Below, one piece after another: positions 11,230-24,130 of a stretch of 64,000 nucleotides of DNA (position 1 is the stretch's first letter; each line of letters begins with the position of its first letter). The stretch is from assembly GCA_028023455.1 (NCBI GenBank), contig JAQFVV010006198.1, forward strand, positions 34,256,736 to 34,320,735, given 5' to 3'. The notes below the pieces were generated by a model. The model had not been told where the DNA came from, searched no databases, and saw nothing but the letters and a program-made list of their open reading frames with translations. The stretch comes from Epiperipatus broadwayi (taxonomy: Eukaryota > Onychophora > Udeonychophora > Euonychophora > Peripatidae). The position numbers and the translations under genes are program-made.

Positions 11230-13199
11230 TGCTTTTAATTATAAATAATTTATAGCATTATATAAAAATTTGATTAAAAAAAAATATAAAGAATAGGACA
11301 AGGTCAATAATAATAGTAATATTTATACAATAAAAAGAAATATATGTAGATGTTAAAGAAATATGAGTTTAAAAATATATATTTATAACAATACTATATA
11401 TTTGTAAATCCTTGATAATGACTACAGGGAAATAGTGGAAATGTCAGAAACAGGTATAATATATTGGAATATATATGGGTTCATGAAAATAAATGTTTCA
11501 AAAAAAAAAGAGAAAAAAATTATTGAATTTTTTATGTATGAAAATCTTTACTTTCTCTTAATTCAAATTTTGTAACTGACAATTTGTTATACTTTCTAAC
11601 TTTTACTTTGTATACCGACTTCCTCTTGGAGTATTTTTTATAACTATACTCATTCTATTTCCTAAATATATATATATAGATTTATTTAAGTTTTATGAAA
11701 TTAAATTTTATAAAATATCTTCAAACCTAAATCTTTATTTAAACTTTGTCTAATATTTTTAAGTATGTGATTTCTTTCATTTTTATCTTTGATTATTTGA
11801 ATATTATAGTTCTTTATGAAGAGTTCTGGTTAGTCAAAACTGTAAGGAAATATTATCAAGGAATAAATAAAATTTACTGCATTATAAAACGTGGATAAAA
11901 AAAATTGTATTAAATGATATTATACTTCTACTGTTTGATAAAATAAAAAATGAATATTAAATTTGACACTGGCAAGCTAAAACATAAAGATTAATATTAT
12001 CTGTGCTGTATTTATATACTGACCAAATTTACCACATTCTGCCTCCTTCAATTTCCATCCAATTAACGGAATAGTACTTTTAATAGAATTATTGTTTTTT
12101 TGAATGATTATAAATTCTGATACTGCTTTAGCGTTTTTATAATTTATTACAATGAATTCTGTCAAAATTTTTAACATTTTATTTCATCATTCAATCTCAA
12201 CTTGAATAACTAAATAACATAAGTTTGAAAGAACCATTATTTTTTTGTGAATGGCTAAATAATTGAATAGACGCAACAAATGGGGATAAAGTTGGAAAAC
12301 AATAATTGATTGGATATAGAATTGATAAGTCAATGAATTTTGTCGAATTTTTTTACATTCTATTTCGTCATTCAACCTCTATGTAATAAAGTAAAAAATA
12401 TTAAAAGAATGATTTATTTTTTTTGTACGATTGATTAAACGATAACTTAAATTTCATGAACGAAAAAAAAAGTATTATTATAAAATAATAGCTAATCATA
12501 ATTTCGGTTTTCACTTTATAAAAACAATAATTTATTTAAAAAAACAAGTGAACTATTAGTAGAAATTAAAAATACACACATACACAATAAATAATTAAAT
12601 TCAACAATATTACCTAATAAATAAAAAAATCTGAACTAAGGTTGAAAAATTACTAAAAAATTTGCAAGTGGGATTATATAAATGAATATAATCCTAAGCT
12701 TATAAAAAAATGAAGCACATAAAATGGGAGATAGCGAGACGTCGTACATTCTCAATATACACATAACTTATGAGTTTATTATTATGATGCTAACATTTGT
12801 TGAAATTGTTAAAAACTCTTATTTTCAGATTTAATTAAAATGGAAATATGATCTACACATTTATTTATAATTAGAGTATCAAAGAGAATTGTGACACTTT
12901 AATAAATCAATGGATGAATTAAACTATACATTTAGAAATTTATAATACAATCACGTAACTCTAAAGAGAATAAAAAATATTTTAATTTATGAAAATAACC
13001 CAGATTGTAAATAAATAATGACAGCAACCAAATATCTGTAATAGGCCCAAAATATGCGTTAAAATAAGCAAATACTATAATCATTTCTTCCAATATAATA
13101 CAGATTTGCAGATTTGAATACGTGCTGTTATAAATAAACAAAAAAAAAAAAAGTAAAAATATATTGTTGCTTCAATAAATATGGTATCATATCAATTAC
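11230..13199. other. AT-rich sequence, intronic if the host gene extends leftward
   Basis: Holds an imperfect direct duplication (next entry) and otherwise AT-rich DNA. A minus-strand open stretch at 11977-12177 was considered as an exon but has no convincing splice sites. Confidence 0.4.
12125..12385. repeat. Imperfect direct duplication, ~185-bp period
   Basis: GAATTCTGTCAAAATTTTTA followed by a TTTATTTCATCATTCAA word near 12150-12200 recurs in altered form near 12333-12375 (GAATTTTGTCGAATTTTTTT, then CTATTTCGTCATTCAA). Confidence 0.5.
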
Positions 13200-13297
13200 C
13201 TGCAAAGCCTGGAAAATTCTGTGAGATTCAGTTTCCGAGATTTCTTCTCGCTCATCCAATACCCTATTCGTTTCATCCTGTTGTTCAAGCCAACAGT
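13200..13297 (-). CDS. Host gene exon 2, unidentified acidic protein
   Basis: A 98-nt exon bounded by a good acceptor (GTCTCTCCAG) and a donor GTAATT. After two joining bases it holds 32 uninterrupted codons. The frame gives CWLEQQDETNRVLDEREE and then an acidic stretch ending in HRIFQALQ, rich in Glu/Asp/Gln and likely helical. Base composition is near 45% GC in a region that is mostly 20-25%. Joined to exon 1 (ATG A) it restores a Met-Asn start, so these residues would be the N terminus. The longer frame that reads straight through both splice sites is a shadow and is less protein-like. I do not recognise the family. Downstream exons would lie at lower coordinates. Confidence 0.7.
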
Positions 13298-13463
13298 CTG
13301 GAGAGACAATATCCAGTTTAAATTTAATATTAAAAAATTGCGATATAAATAAATTAAACTAGTTTTAATAGAGTTGTTGCTATAAAGTATACGATACAAG
13401 TTCAACTATAAAATAAAATAATCAAACAGGAATAAACTGACTTCCACACGTCTCTTCTCTTAC

Positions 13464-13467
13464 TCAT
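13464..13467 (-). CDS. Host gene exon 1, start codon microexon
   Basis: The minus strand reads TCCACC-ATG-A followed directly by GTAAGAGAAG, a near-ideal donor. Only ATG plus one base is coding here. The remainder of the first exon, toward higher coordinates, would be 5' untranslated. With a 166-nt intron (13298-13463) the frame joins as ATG AAC TGT TGG into exon 2. The alternative of reading on through the donor (MSKRRDVWK) gives frames that hit a stop in exon 2 when spliced at the later GTCAGT. Start context CCACCATGA is good. Confidence 0.6.
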
Positions 13468-13525
13468 GGTGGATAATACTGACTAATGACGTTTCGCACT
13501 TTCCCGGCCATGTGACGTTAAGTAA
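13468..13525 (-). promoter_or_regulatory. Promoter-like patch with two CRE half-sites
   Basis: Immediately upstream of the start codon, a GC-richer patch holds two TGACGT motifs (ATGACGTTTCG near 13487 and TGTGACGTTA near 13511, plus-strand sense) around CACTTTCCCGGCCA. CRE/ATF-type sites close to the start are common in housekeeping promoters. The local rise in CpG in otherwise CpG-poor DNA supports a real promoter. Confidence 0.55.
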
Positions 13526-14849
13526 CTTATGTAATATTTTTTCATGATTGTTTTGAATAAAATATTTTTTATTAATTTATTTTAGATTTAATTTATTAAA
13601 ACTACTACCAAACTATTTTTATTTAAAAACAATTTTGTTTTATTTTGTTGGGTTTTTGGGGGAAGTGGAGAGGGGGAAGAGATAGTAATTGTTCACATGA
13701 CTTAACATGGCGATTTACAGGTAGCAGTACTTCGATATGTCTTTTGGTCTTTTGTTAATAAATTTGTTGTACAAAGATTTTTGAGGAATTAAACACAGTT
13801 TTTCGTAAAAATAGTATTAGTCACTTTTAATTATATTATAATTTTTTTTAATTTCTTTTTTTTTTTTTATTAGAAACCTTCGATTGTTTGAAATATTTAC
13901 TATACTGTATTGTTTGAGAATGAATTTTATTTTAAAGTTACTAAATTTTTAATTGATTAAATTAAGAAAATCTGATTTTTTAAAATAATTTCAGCAATAC
14001 AATTAATGTTGATACATTCAGTTTCAATTTAATTTCACTTTTAGGTTATGTTATCTGCGATCTATTTTGTCTAGTTTTTTTCTGGGGTCAGTTAGCTATT
14101 TTCTGCTGCTACAGAACTAACAATACATAATAATAAAAAAGATTAGATAACCTAAATAATTGCAGTAAAATATAAAATTTAAATATTAGCATAGATTATT
14201 ATACATTGCAAATTGTTAATGAGAACCATCGCTCATTAATAAGCTATTTTACCCGTAGACTAATCTATCTAATATTAATGAAAATCAATTCTTGATTAGC
14301 AACATTGCAGACAAAAAGTAAGATAGATTTATCTTATTAAATATGCCTAAACAAAAGTCCTATTATAGAAATGGGGCGAACAATTTTTGTAATTTTTTAA
14401 ATTCTCAATTGATTTTTTTCATTTAACTCATTAAATTTAAAATTCATAGTAGTTGTGGAATTAAGTTATGATGAAATACATTTCTATTTTCTGGATCTCG
14501 AAAAAATAATAAAAATGAAGTACATCAGAGTACTGTATATGGAATTGGCTTGAATCAATAATAGGATTTTTAAGTAGAGGAAAAAAGTTTAATGAGATTT
14601 CTGGGCAGCATAGTTTTGGATTATACATTATAAAGGTTGTCCCCCAATTTCATTCACCTAGATAACAATTTACAGGATGAAAATATCAGAAGCAAAGTTT
14701 ATTTAGCATATGATTTATTTATTTTTGGACAGTTTATTGATAAAAATATTGTAAAGGAATCTGTAAAGATTTCATTAGTGGCTTTATTAAGTCCCTTAAA
14801 TTGTGCCACTAATCATCGATTCAATAAATATTAACTATGGCTGTTAAGT
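13526..14849. other. AT-rich intergenic sequence
   Basis: No supported gene. A plus-strand ATGGCGATTTACAG followed by GTAGCA at 13707 could be a first exon of a divergent gene, but there is no second exon to support it. Confidence 0.4.
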
Positions 14850-15660
14850 TTCATTTATGAAGCAATCTGTTGACAAGACTCAAGTTGAATCTAGGAAGAT
14901 CATATCCAACTGGTTTTATTATTGAATCTGGAATAAGAAATTTGTTTAGAATCTCAAAAAAAATTCTGTTTTTTACATGTAATTCTTTTATTATAGATTC
15001 TTGGTTGAACATCCAAAAATCCCTTTTGAGGTAAATGTTAGATAGTAAAACAATATTTTGAGTTACTGGTATATCTGATCTACTTAACAATTTTTTATGT
15101 CTTCTTGGGGGCAACTTCTGATATCTGGCAGAGGAATATATAAAAAACAAAGATATTGCAAAACAATAAACTTGAATGTGATTGCTTATAGTATTTAAAA
15201 ATTTAGTGTGGAAACTTTTTCTTCAAAGATCATTATTTACCAGCAGAATCTGTTAGTGCTGAGGAAGCTGTAAAGTATTTGCAGCACAGTCCCAAGTAGT
15301 TTCAGCCAAACATTTCAAGAATACTATTCATTGATAAATAATGAAAATAAATTATTTAGACTATGATCCAAAATTTCTCCTATATAGGGGTAGGATTGTG
15401 TTTTGGATTATTGCAAAAGATTTAAATTTAGTTTATGAAACATTTTCCTATTATTTAGATGAAAAAATTAAAATACCGTTTTCATTAGATTAGAAATAAG
15501 ACTCCAGTCATTAAAAAGTCTTTTCATATTCTTATTGAAAGATTTTCTATAAATTTTCTGCAGTCTGTTTCATGAAAATCATCCATTAATATATTAAATG
15601 AATTAGAAGAAAGAACTGAACTCTGTGGTAGTCCTTACTATAAAATTTTGTATTGTAATT
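14850..15660 (-). pseudogene. Jockey-like LINE, C-terminal part, decayed
   Basis: Minus-strand translation gives, in order and across frameshifts, FHLNNR (near 15450), a YIGEILD stretch matching the PTYLGVTLD block of this LINE type, LAETTWDCAANTL (near 15270) matching LAGTTWGA...TL, then YSSARYQKLPPRRHKKLL and VGYDLPRFNLSLVNRLL at 14870-15140, matching the C-terminal PGFDLPR...LLNR block. These blocks lie after the RT palm in Jockey/I-type LINEs. Several stops interrupt them. Probably the same family, perhaps the same insertion, as the piece at 17.6-18.9 kb. Confidence 0.65.
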
Positions 15661-17618
15661 ATCATTTAGTCACATTTGAAGGGGTTTTTTTTGGAGAGTA
15701 TTTTGTCATGTGTTAAAGATAAACTTATTTACAGCACCTCCTGCTTAAACCCAGCCTGCTATATGGATAATGTAATGGTACAGAAAATAGGGGTCAAGAT
15801 GGGAAACCATCATCCTCCCCTTTCATTTGTAACAGTATAGAAGTATAAGGGATGTACATATATGAGGAGATGGGCACACATCATCATCCCCATAAAATAA
15901 CCAGAAGAAATAAATATGAACGGAATGAGCATGAGAGATTAGCAAAGAATAAAGTTAACAATAACTTCGCCCAGCATTACACAAAAATAATCAGATCATT
16001 CAACCTCATGAACAACAAACAAATTAATCAATAATCAGCCATGTGATTGGATTTGAAAGGGGTACACTATAAACAGGCTAATTATCTTGCCACTGCTGAA
16101 CTAAGAAATACAACACAATTATCTTGATGCATGTACTTAAGTGCTAATCCATCAGAATATTAAAAAAAAAAATCAAATAATGCTAATACTGAAACATGCC
16201 AATCATAAAGTACCATTAATGTACTAGCCAACTATAAACTTAAATTCTAATTTTAAAAAAAATATAAATTGTAATGCATGGACTTTAATACCTTTGCACC
16301 ATCAAGGATTATCATCTGAATATCCAGGCACCAACATAAATTTGACATCCATATAACTAACTTATGCTCTAATCTAGCTCAGGAAGCAAGAACTCTATAA
16401 ACTGTTACTGTGAGCAAGAGATAAATAAATATAACAGCTTAGTCTAAATAATTCATAGGTTTATTCTACTATAATTAAATAGCTTATCCATTTTATTAAA
16501 ATTTTAATGTCAGACTAATACAGAGATACTCGTACTCTTGGTTGGAGACAAGTTTGCAGATTTCTTCAGAGGCATTTTTCTTTACATTTTATTCCAGTGA
16601 AGCAAGTTACATGGAGGAAGATGATGTTAACTTATAACTGAATTTAGCACATAGTTTTTGTTGTAGAAAACATTTTTGTAACTAAATTCGTAAATGTGCT
16701 AATAGCTTAGTTAAAATTTCAACAGCTTAAATAGAACTTTTGCTTCTGTCTTCTGTAACAGCAGTGTCAGGAACTTATTTTTTTCTACTGTCTTCTTCAG
16801 TAACTGGATCAAAGACGCTTAAGTCTAATGATTTACCCACACTCCTCAATTTTGGAACAACACTGTTTCAAAACAATCACTATTCTGTCACCAACATGAC
16901 ACAATTTTCTAATAATCTATTAGATCAATTTTGACAAAGACAATTTTTCAGCTATTTCTCTCCTTCAACATTGACATTGGAAAACAAATCAAAAACTTAA
17001 ATTAGAATCAAAATTTTTGACATTACATTTGAATCAAAATTTTCTAATAATCAGTTAATTACACTGATTTGATAACCACGGCTTGTTGTAGTAAAGAGAG
17101 ATAAAGAGAAAAGAAAAAAAAAAACAATTATGATTACTTAAAAGTAAACTTTAACAAAAAAAATATTAAAATCTTATATATATATTTTTTTCAAAATATT
17201 CCTAAACCCACAACTTTATCTTTCTTAAAAGATTAAAATTAAATAATTTACTAAAAAGAGAAGTATTTTCTCATAATACTTTTAAAATTAAATTAATATT
17301 GATATGTAAACAAAATTATTGAAGAGAGAGAACAAAAGGGTAGTTTTCTCTTTTTTATCAACATTTACAATTTATATTACATATTAAAATATTCATGTTA
17401 TGTTTTTAAAAAAATGTTTGAAAATTGTTTAAAGAAAATTGTCTAGAATCTTCATATTATCATGTAGTATATAAAATATTTAAATTAAATAAAGACATTG
17501 TTTTTGTTAATTTTTAATATAGCAATGTAGCCAAATGGCTACAATAAATACTTTTCGATAATTAACAACATTTTTGTTACATGATTTTTTCAAAAAGCTT
17601 GTAAGGAATATATAATAA
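15661..17618. other. No supported gene
   Basis: Moderately AT-rich; may include decayed LINE sequence between the two Jockey-like pieces, but no motif could be read. The short frames at 15852-16034 and 16740-16934 are not protein-like. Confidence 0.4.
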
Positions 17619-18850
17619 TCATAATGAATGATAATTTTTTAAATCTTTGCCGAGTTTATTTAGTTTTAAAATTGCTATGATTTTGCATTTGTGCCAAATT
17701 TTTGGAATAATTTCTATATGAATAATATTAAATAGTTTTAGCAGCCGTAGTTTGACTTTATTTATTCCTGGTATCTTTTGGTTTAATACAATCAAGGGCA
17801 AATCGAGTTCATCAGCATATACAGGTTTTATCAGATTATTATTAGAGTGACATTGTGAAAGACAAGCTAGCAGTTTGCTCTAATACTTCTTTCTCATTCT
17901 ATTAATGTTGGATTTAAAATCTGATATATAAAATTGGCAAACTCATTAGCAATAAGTCATAAGATTGGCACCCTCATTAACAATGACAGTAGTAATTCTT
18001 CTAGGGATACTTTTACATCCAAGAAGCTTTTATAAAAGCATCCAAGCCTTATGACTATACTTATAAAGTTTTGCTTCTCCGTGGTCTCTCGACTTTTTTC
18101 TTCTGGTTTCATCCAGTGATTTTACAAATTTGCCAGTAATTTTTGAATCATTGTTAGACAAAAATTGGCTATTAAAATTATTGTATGTTTTATTCCAATC
18201 TGGAATGGATTGTTTTCAATAACCATGAGGATGAACTCTGGTAGTTGTTATTATGAATTTGTTAAACTTATCAAAACAAGAGTATTAAAGAGAATCTATT
18301 AATATTTTTTAAGATATCCAATATATCTTCTCCAGTTAGTCATCTTGTAACATGTTAACTTTCCTTAAATTTCATCTTGGAATATCCTTAACTTTCAGCT
18401 ATAGACTTGTGGATTCCGAAAGTGATCAGACTTGGTTTATGTTAATTATGTCGAATATGATTCAATATCAGTAACTCAGCAGGTAACAGTAACCCATTTA
18501 TTATTGAAACAAAATATAATCTGTCTGCCTGAATAGAATGTTCCTCCATGTTTAGTGTTGTAAAGTATCTGCACATTGTTTTACCCACTCTAAAAGTTGA
18601 CAACCTCATTTATATACCCCCAAAGACTATTATGATAATTGAAATCTCGAATAAATATAGAAGATGTAGGAAAATCTGGAAGAGAGCAATTTATATTGGG
18701 AGGTTTGTAAATATTACATGCATAATTATTTATCTAGGTAATGTTTGCAATGTCATTCTTTCAATAGAAGTTATTTGTTCTAAAAGATGGTTTGAGATAA
18801 AAATGGCCATACCATGTTTAGAATGCATTTTATCAAAAATCAGCATAAAT
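17619..18850 (-). pseudogene. Jockey-like LINE, endonuclease end to early RT, decayed
   Basis: On the minus strand, from right to left: HGMAIFISN (near 18800), typical of the endonuclease HGRAIYVR-type block; an NHIRHN-HKPSLI stretch near 18450, matching the endonuclease SDHRPSLI region; a TTTRVHPHGY...IPDWN block near 18200-18260, matching the PRGFRKxYIPxW linker; KAWMLL near 18040; and at 17619-17800 PKIWHKCKIIAILKLNKLGK followed by NYHSL, the RT entry motif (PxxWK..I..IxKPGKD...YRPISL). Frameshifts and stops throughout. Confidence 0.65.
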
Positions 18851-20304
18851 ATGGAAATTTTACGAAAAATGATGAATCCCCAGAAGTACAATAATAAAAG
18901 GATTTAATGTTCAAGATGAAAAGATTATATCTGGCAGAATAAAATGAAGAATGAAAGAACAGTTTTAAATATCTTATTGCAAGGTAAATTAGTTTTCAGT
19001 AACTCCCTATAAAGAAGTGATAAAGATAATGTCAGATTTTGCTGAATTATATGCAAAATTTTAATATTTTTCCATCCTTATTTATAGTTAAAAATATCAG
19101 GAGACTTCTTTAACAACTGATATTGATTGGTTAGCTGATTTGAATACAGATTATGTGTATGATATATGGATGTCCTACACATAATTGAAGTAGCCCCTTT
19201 AAGATTGTTATATCTGCAAGAGGATTTATTTGATACTGAAACTTGAAGAGAACTGAAGAAGAGAATAAAATTTGAAAATAAATGCCTTAATTGAATTTTG
19301 AATATTTAACAGTAGGAACATTGTTGAAAATAAGATGAGATAATCAGCCATCTGTTACAGTTAATATAACAAAATTTAGACGGAGATAGTTAATTGTGTT
19401 AAGAAAATAAAACTTATTTATCCAAACTGATGGGATTGCTGATGAATGAGATTAGGTTTAGGAAATCTGGAAAAGAATACTAGAAAGAGAATAAAAATAT
19501 ATAAATTTAAAGAGATGGAAAGTTTATAAGTGATAGAATTGGAGAAACTATATTTCTGCTCTAGGGGACTCAAGACCCAGAAAGAAGCTTCACAAGTAAG
19601 ATTAAAATCATAATCTGCAGTTTTATAATTAAACATTCCTATCATAGTAGGATTATTTTTAAATGCTAATATCACTGTAGTATGTTATATGCCGGCTGTG
19701 GGAAAATTGGCAGTAGTCTGGGGATTTTTACAAGAAATTAATCTTGTTGTTAACTTGCTTTAAAAATTTTATCTTTAACTCGACATTTGTTAGTTGCAAA
19801 ATGGACTGAATATAGCAAAATTATATTGGCATTCCAAAAATGAATATTTGTCCGCAACAAAAAAATAAAAATTTATGAATTAGAAAAGCAAATATTTTTT
19901 CAGTTAAACCAAAGAATGTTTCAGATCCATTTACTTGTTAATTGATTAAAAAGGATGTGTATTATATATTTATTTATAATATATGTATATTCATTTATAA
20001 ATGAATAAATAGTGCTCTAATGGGAGCTGTATGGTACATAACATTGAGTAAAAGAAAAACCAATCAATAAAAAATAAAATGTCTGCATTTCTTTTTGAAT
20101 TTATCATTTCAAGAGAACATTAAATAAAATCAAAAAAATCATATATTTTGCAATAAAAATAATTTATTAACATTATTAAATTATTTATTTCGTTACAGAT
20201 CACTATGTAGAAAATATTCTTTTCATTTATTCATATTTTAATTTGCATTGATTATTTCAAAATTGTTCATTTAGAATAAATAAGTTATTTATTTATTCAT
20301 ATAC
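18851..20304. other. No supported gene
   Basis: A minus-strand frame at 19418-19675 (85 codons) is not recognised and lacks exon signals. Remaining sequence is AT-rich. Confidence 0.4.
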
Positions 20305-20520
20305 AGATGGATATTGTTCTTTACCTGAGTGTAATTATGATATAACATGTAGTTTTTATTTTCCACAAAGAATTGTCCTTTCTCTGACTGTAACTATAAT
20401 GTAACATAGTTTTTATTTTGTATGCATTAGAATAAACAAAATGTATGAGTTGTCTTCTACTTCCACAAAGAATTGCCCTTTCCCTAACTATAACTGTGAT
20501 ATTAATGTAGTTTTTAATAT
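20305..20520. repeat. Degenerate tandem repeat, about three units
   Basis: The block TCCACAAAGAATTG-CCTTTC followed by CTAACTGT-style and ATGTAGTTTTTA words occurs near 20363-20425 and 20461-20520, with an altered unit (TTCTTTACCTGAGTGTAATT) at about 20319. Confidence 0.55.
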
Positions 20521-20979
20521 ATTATCTAATAATACATAATCTAATATTCCTATTTATATATATTGTGAATATGTATATCATTATTATCAGTCAAAAGGTA
20601 ATTCAAATGTCATTTTCTCCAAGCTGCTCTTCCTTAATCCCAATATATCCTTCACAATTAAGTCATTAAATACATTTACAATCCAGGGTCTCAATTTTTT
20701 TAGCCCCCCCCCCCCCAATTATTTATTTATTTTTTAAAAATATTTTTTATTTCTCTAACTTTATCCTTTATATTTTTCTTTCTATAGCCATAAATCAATT
20801 TCTAATTTGTCATTTAAAAGCAATAATTCCTATAAAATATTTAAACTAACTTTTTTTTTACTTGTTATTTTAAAGGCAATGAAGTAGCCTAGGAGTTATG
20901 AAATTATCTGTTATTAGTCATTGCAGTCGTTCATATTTTTATTATTTATTAGTCCATTATTAGTTCTTTGGATTTCAGA
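20521..20979. other. AT-rich sequence with a C run
   Basis: Includes a 12-base C run at 20705-20716. No gene. Confidence 0.5.
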
Positions 20980-23900
20980 GCTTGGATTCTATGCTACTCG
21001 GAGTCCTCTAGTTTATGGATATAGAAATGGGTTTTAGATAGAAGATTAACTGTGATTAAGTAAGGAAAATGCAAATAAACAATTGCTAACAATAGACAGC
21101 ATTCATTATCAGGAAATGGTAAAGGGGAAAATGGTGCAGTGGTGTGTCAACTTTAAAATGTCACAACTCTCATGAAGGCTAACATGTAATGACAAGTGTT
21201 AAATTGCCATTAAATAGGTAAAAACTATGCTGAGGATTGGCTGAGCAACAGCATTCTCTAATTCAATGGAAGATCATTATAGATAACAATGACTGAGTGA
21301 AAGTAATAGAGTAATCATTTTATGAGAAATGGTTAGTGCATTATGCCTATAATGAAGATTATTGCTGGGCAAAGAAGACAATGGGAAACCACTTTGCTTT
21401 ATAATTTCTTTATTTTTATTATGAATATGAACATAAGATTGATTCAGATTTTTCGTTTGGACCTTAGTTGAGGAAGGCTTTCGAATTATGCCTAGCAGGA
21501 ATCGACATGGTCCTACTCAGATGATAAACCTGCAAAATCCTCATAAAGATAACACATATAAAATTATTGAGAAGTGCTGGAAAATTGAAAAATTTGTAAT
21601 GGGAAATGAAAATAATGATGTTAAGAGATTAAGTGAAGTAGGTGGGTTAGAAAAGTAAATAGTGGGGATATTGTTTTATTCTGATAGTGTTAGAACAGTA
21701 AATGGAATTGGTGTTGGTGTTGGAAAGCAAATTTGAAATAATGTGGCAAAGTTACATGATAATGTAGAAATAGACGAACAATATAAAAAGATGGAGGAAA
21801 TAATGCAAAATGTTAAAAATGCATGTATATTGCTGTTAGGAGAAATAGTAAGGAAGGAAAAATTGTTGGTAATTATGTATTGGAAAAGGAAATGAATAAA
21901 ATAAATGTCTTGTGGATTTTTGTAAATAGAATAATTCTGTATTTACAAACACTTGATTCAAAAATCATTCAAGAAAATTGTATACAGCTTCAAGTAGTAA
22001 AGAAAAATATAAGATATATATTAATACTTTGTCTGGCACTGGTTATAATATATTTATGTCTAAATTAAAGTTGAATTCGAAAAGAGTGAAACAAGGGAAA
22101 AGATATGTAATATGAGACTTAGATAAATTGTGAGTAATGGAGAAAGGAAGATTTGGTTTTATATATGAAAAAATAATAAAGAGGATTGATAAAGATGAAA
22201 AATGTGTGAATTAAAAATAGCAAAAAATACAATAACTATTTAATTAAGGAAAGCTAAACAGGTTTGGATAATTGAAGATTTGTTAAAAAGATGAAATACA
22301 GACAAGATGGAAGAATATCAGTAGTGAGTAAGGGCAAATAGTATATTTAAAAATTAATAATGAATTAAGAAGTGAAACAGATTTAACAAAACAAAAGCAG
22401 TTGGAAAAAGAATATAGAGATAGAAAAGCTTCAGCAGGCAAAAAGATATAATCTGGAAATTAGAAATGTCATTTGGAGAAAAAAGAAATGATTAATGAGT
22501 GAAATAGCTGATAAGAATGGAATTAGATTCACTAATAGGAATGATATATTGAATAATTGGAAAGAATATCTTCAATATCGGTTTAGATAAGAAAATGGTG
22601 CAATTAATTATGAACTTGAAAATGAAGATGTTGAAATAGATTAACAAGGTATGGACATATTGACAAAAGAAGTAATTAAATCAATTAAAGAAATGAAAAA
22701 TAGTACCGCTCTCAATTTGATGTAATACCTATAGAATTTTTGAAAGAGATGGGAGAAACTACTATGAAGGGAATTTTTGGACTATGCTCCTGTTCACCAA
22801 CTCTGTTAATATACATACAGTTCATGCTGCTTGGTTAAAACAAATACATACAAATTATCTTTCCTGAACGTATATAAATCCATGGAAGATTGATGTACAC
22901 CAGCACAATAATGATTCCAATTGTTAAAAAGAAGAAAGCTGTTAGATGTGAAAAGAGTAGGATAATAAATTTGTTATCCCATGCTTTAGAGATTTTATTG
23001 AGAAATTTAACTCAAAAGAAATGGGAAAGCCAAACATTATATTGGAGAAAAATAGTTTGCTTTTCAGAGAGAGAGAAAAATACTACTGATGTTAGAATGA
23101 TTGAAGAAAGATATATTGAAAATATAATGGCATTATTATACCTTTTGTGAACTTGGAAAAGCATTTAATAGAATAATCTGGAATAAACTTATGACATCTT
23201 GAAAAATAAATGAATATTTTTGGAGAAAATATTGATTTGGAATATGTATACTGAACAAAGAATAATAATCAGAAAATGAGACTGAAGAAGTGAGTATAGA
23301 AAGAAGATATAACAAGGTTGCTGTATACCACCTATGCTTTTAGTGCTTATTTAGATGTGCTAGATAACTATTTAGACTGGAGGAGCTAATATTAGAAGTA
23401 AAATAATATATAAATTTTTTTTAGATGATATGGTTCTTATATATAGGTGAGGATGAAAAGAAACTTGAGAATATATTCAATAAATTGGATGAAGGATGTA
23501 TAGAATATGCTAGGAAAATTAATGTTGAGATGACTAAGTGTTAATAGATAGAAAGGAGTACAGTATATATATAAATTGATATTCATGATAGTATAGTTCA
23601 ATAGATGAATGGATTTAAATATTTGGGTAGTTGACTAAAAATGTAGAAGCAAAGACGAAGTTAAAAAAAGAAAAGCATTGGTAAAGGAGACATTTATTAA
23701 GAGAAAGAAAATATTTAGTGAAACTTTAAAGAGAGAAGTAAGTCAAAAGATTAATTAAATGCTATGTATGGAATTAATTATGGTATGGTTGTGAAACATG
23801 GGCAATGAGTAAAAGAAGTAGGAACAGATTGAAAGACTTTTGAGATGTACTCATGGAGAAAATTAATTGGATGAATGAACAAATGAGTAAGTTTTGGAAA

Positions 23901-24130
23901 GAGTAAATAAAAGATTGATTGAGGAAATAAGAGATAAAAAGAGAAATTGGATTGGACATATATAAAAAGAATCATTTAATGAAGGATGTTTTGGAGGGAA
24001 TGGTGCATAGAACACAAGAAGAAAGAACAAAGAAGTTTGATCTTGCTGGATGATATAAGAAATGGGAAGAGATATGGATTTGCTCTCTGGACCTGTCCAT
24101 AGGAGAGGACTGTCGATTGATGATTAGTTA
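20980..24130 (+). mobile_element. RTE-type LINE, near full span, heavily decayed
   Basis: A leader with AATGGGAAACCACTTTGC (about 21388), typical of RTE leaders, precedes degraded endonuclease sequence (near 21660-22000). RT pieces follow: IKSIKEMKNSTALN (22680), GKAFNRI (23160), FLDDMVL with the catalytic DD (23415), YGCETWAMSKRS (23780), ERLLRCTHGEN and RNWIGHI (23940). The order endonuclease, RT, then C-terminal W-GH motif matches the copy at 59.1-62.2 kb. Many stops. The 3' end lies near 24130, after GACTGTCGATTGATGATTAG. Confidence 0.65.

Noticed and set aside
11977-12177. Minus-strand open frame as an exon of the host gene
   Set aside because: No convincing acceptor or donor in the right phase, and composition is close to background.
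13707-13720. Plus-strand ATGGCGATTTACAG followed by GTAGCA as a divergent gene start
   Set aside because: No second exon with a matching phase could be found and the donor is weak; kept only as a note.
17619-17825. CTGATGA on the minus strand near 17815 as a hammerhead
   Set aside because: No GAAA partner or helix I; the sequence is LINE coding DNA.
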